Shown one piece after another: positions 4,911-5,078 of a stretch of 5,078 nucleotides of DNA. The first letter of the stretch is position 1; the number at the start of each line of letters is the position of its first letter. The notes below the pieces were generated by a model. It was given only the letters and a program-made list of their open reading frames with translations. It made no database searches and was not told where the DNA came from. This DNA is from Pseudomonadota bacterium (GTDB taxonomy: Bacteria; Desulfobacterota; Syntrophia; Syntrophales; JADFWA01). The position numbers were made by a program, and so were the translations under genes. Location: positions 1 to 5,078 of the forward strand of contig JAUWQS010000162.1 in NCBI GenBank assembly GCA_030610915.1. The letters run 5' to 3'.

Positions 4911-4936
4911 ATGGCGCCCCGAAGGGGGGCCATCGC
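4908..4936 (-). repeat. GC-rich hairpin with UUCG loop on the minus strand
   Basis: GCGATGGC (4908-4915) pairs with GCCATCGC (4929-4936), and after one bulged base CCCC (4917-4920) pairs with GGGG (4925-4928), giving 12 bp. On the minus strand the loop reads C-TTCG-G, a very stable RNA tetraloop, whereas the plus strand gives GAAG. This favours minus-strand RNA. It shares three bases with the 106-bp element, so the two stems compete at their border. No T run follows on either strand. Confidence 0.7.
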
Positions 4937-4939
4937 AAA

Positions 4940-5044
4940 GCTGAGTGGTCGGGGGCTTTATGCCGATAAACTTTGCTTAATTAAAACTTTTGGTTAAAAC
5001 CGAAACTTTCGAGAGCCGCTCGGTAACCCCCGATCCACTCAAGC
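4940..5044. repeat. long imperfect stem closing a 71-nt loop
   Basis: Positions 4940-4955 pair with 5027-5044: GAGTGG and TCGGGGG on the left with CCCCCGA and CCACTC on the right, interrupted by single bulges at 5034 and 5042, for 16 bp. The loop holds three copies of AAACTTT (4968, 4984, 5003), smaller hairpins (CGAAACTTTCG, GGTTAAAACC) and a CCGA/TCGG pairing (4963-4966 with 5020-5023). The right arm lies inside the reading frame at the window edge. Confidence 0.6.
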
Positions 5045-5078
5045 GACATGTTCTGCCATAACTCAGGTTTTCTCATCG
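4981..5078 (-). CDS. 3' end of an unidentified protein (partial at right edge)
   Basis: The minus strand has an open frame from the window edge to a TAA at 4981-4983. The visible part includes 31 residues from an ATG at 5074-5076: MRKPELWQNMSLEWIGG then YRAALESFGFNQKF. The composition, rich in aromatic and charged residues with balanced codons, looks like real protein, but I do not recognise the family. The frame continues off the edge, so the ATG is probably internal. Its final codons fall in the loop of the stem at 4940-5044. Being on the same strand and upstream of the cas1 fragment, it may be a leftover of the same locus, which cannot be judged from here. Confidence 0.45.
   Translation of the reverse strand, partial: MRKPELWQNMSLEWIGGYRAALESFGFNQKF

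Larger units (their letters stand above)
4640..4980. other. gene-free, structured region upstream of the cas1 fragment
   Basis: No gene of normal size is seen. From the cas1 side it contains a possible cas1 -35 box TTGACA on the minus strand (4691-4696) without a good -10, the 8-bp palindrome GGACGTCC (4735-4742), a six-codon minus-strand frame with an excellent ribosome-binding site (4751-4786), and then the palindromic elements described separately. The short open frames that cross it are not convincing proteins. Confidence 0.6.

Overview
The window comes from a bacterial chromosome. No single gene fixes the taxon. The mix suggests an anaerobic or environmental Desulfobacterota-like bacterium (Syntrophales or a relative), with low confidence: a long adenylate kinase with a four-cysteine zinc LID, a UvrD/PcrA-family helicase, a CopG-type antitoxin, a CRISPR relic, and intergenic spaces packed with short palindromic and tandem repeats.

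Layout from left to right. At 53-324 two tRNA genes diverge: tRNA-Leu(CAA) on the minus strand and tRNA-Ala(GGC) on the plus strand, sharing a 108-bp promoter region. The 275 bp after them hold no gene but are rich in repeats. Two conserved housekeeping genes follow on the minus strand, with adk (2772-3419) upstream of a 659-codon UvrD/PcrA-like helicase (600-2579). The 192 bp between them is almost wholly a mosaic of inverted repeats, and one arm supplies the last two codons and the stop of adk. A 21-bp repeat occurs inverted on both sides of the helicase gene.

To the right the window becomes accessory and decayed. A complete CopG/ribbon-helix-helix antitoxin gene (3592-3864, minus) has no toxin beside it. 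The 440 bp upstream of it contains only short repeats, plus a near-perfect ribosome-binding site that leads to no gene. At 4303-4614 (minus) lies the N-terminal beta domain of CRISPR Cas1, with a good ribosome-binding site and start codon. It stops matching Cas1 just where the catalytic helical domain should begin. No cas2, other cas gene or CRISPR array is visible.

The last 440 bp has no complete gene but is highly structured. There is a perfect 19-bp inverted repeat, a GC-rich hairpin with a UUCG loop on the minus strand, and a third long imperfect stem. That stem folds the 3' end of an unidentified minus-strand reading frame, which enters from beyond the right edge, against its own downstream sequence.

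The left half is ordinary translation, nucleotide and DNA-repair machinery. The right half looks like a graveyard of defence genes (CRISPR-Cas and toxin-antitoxin) reshaped by small repeats. I see no intact new system. The best candidates for something undescribed are the structured element at 4805-5044 upstream of the cas1 fragment and the repeat mosaics around the helicase gene.
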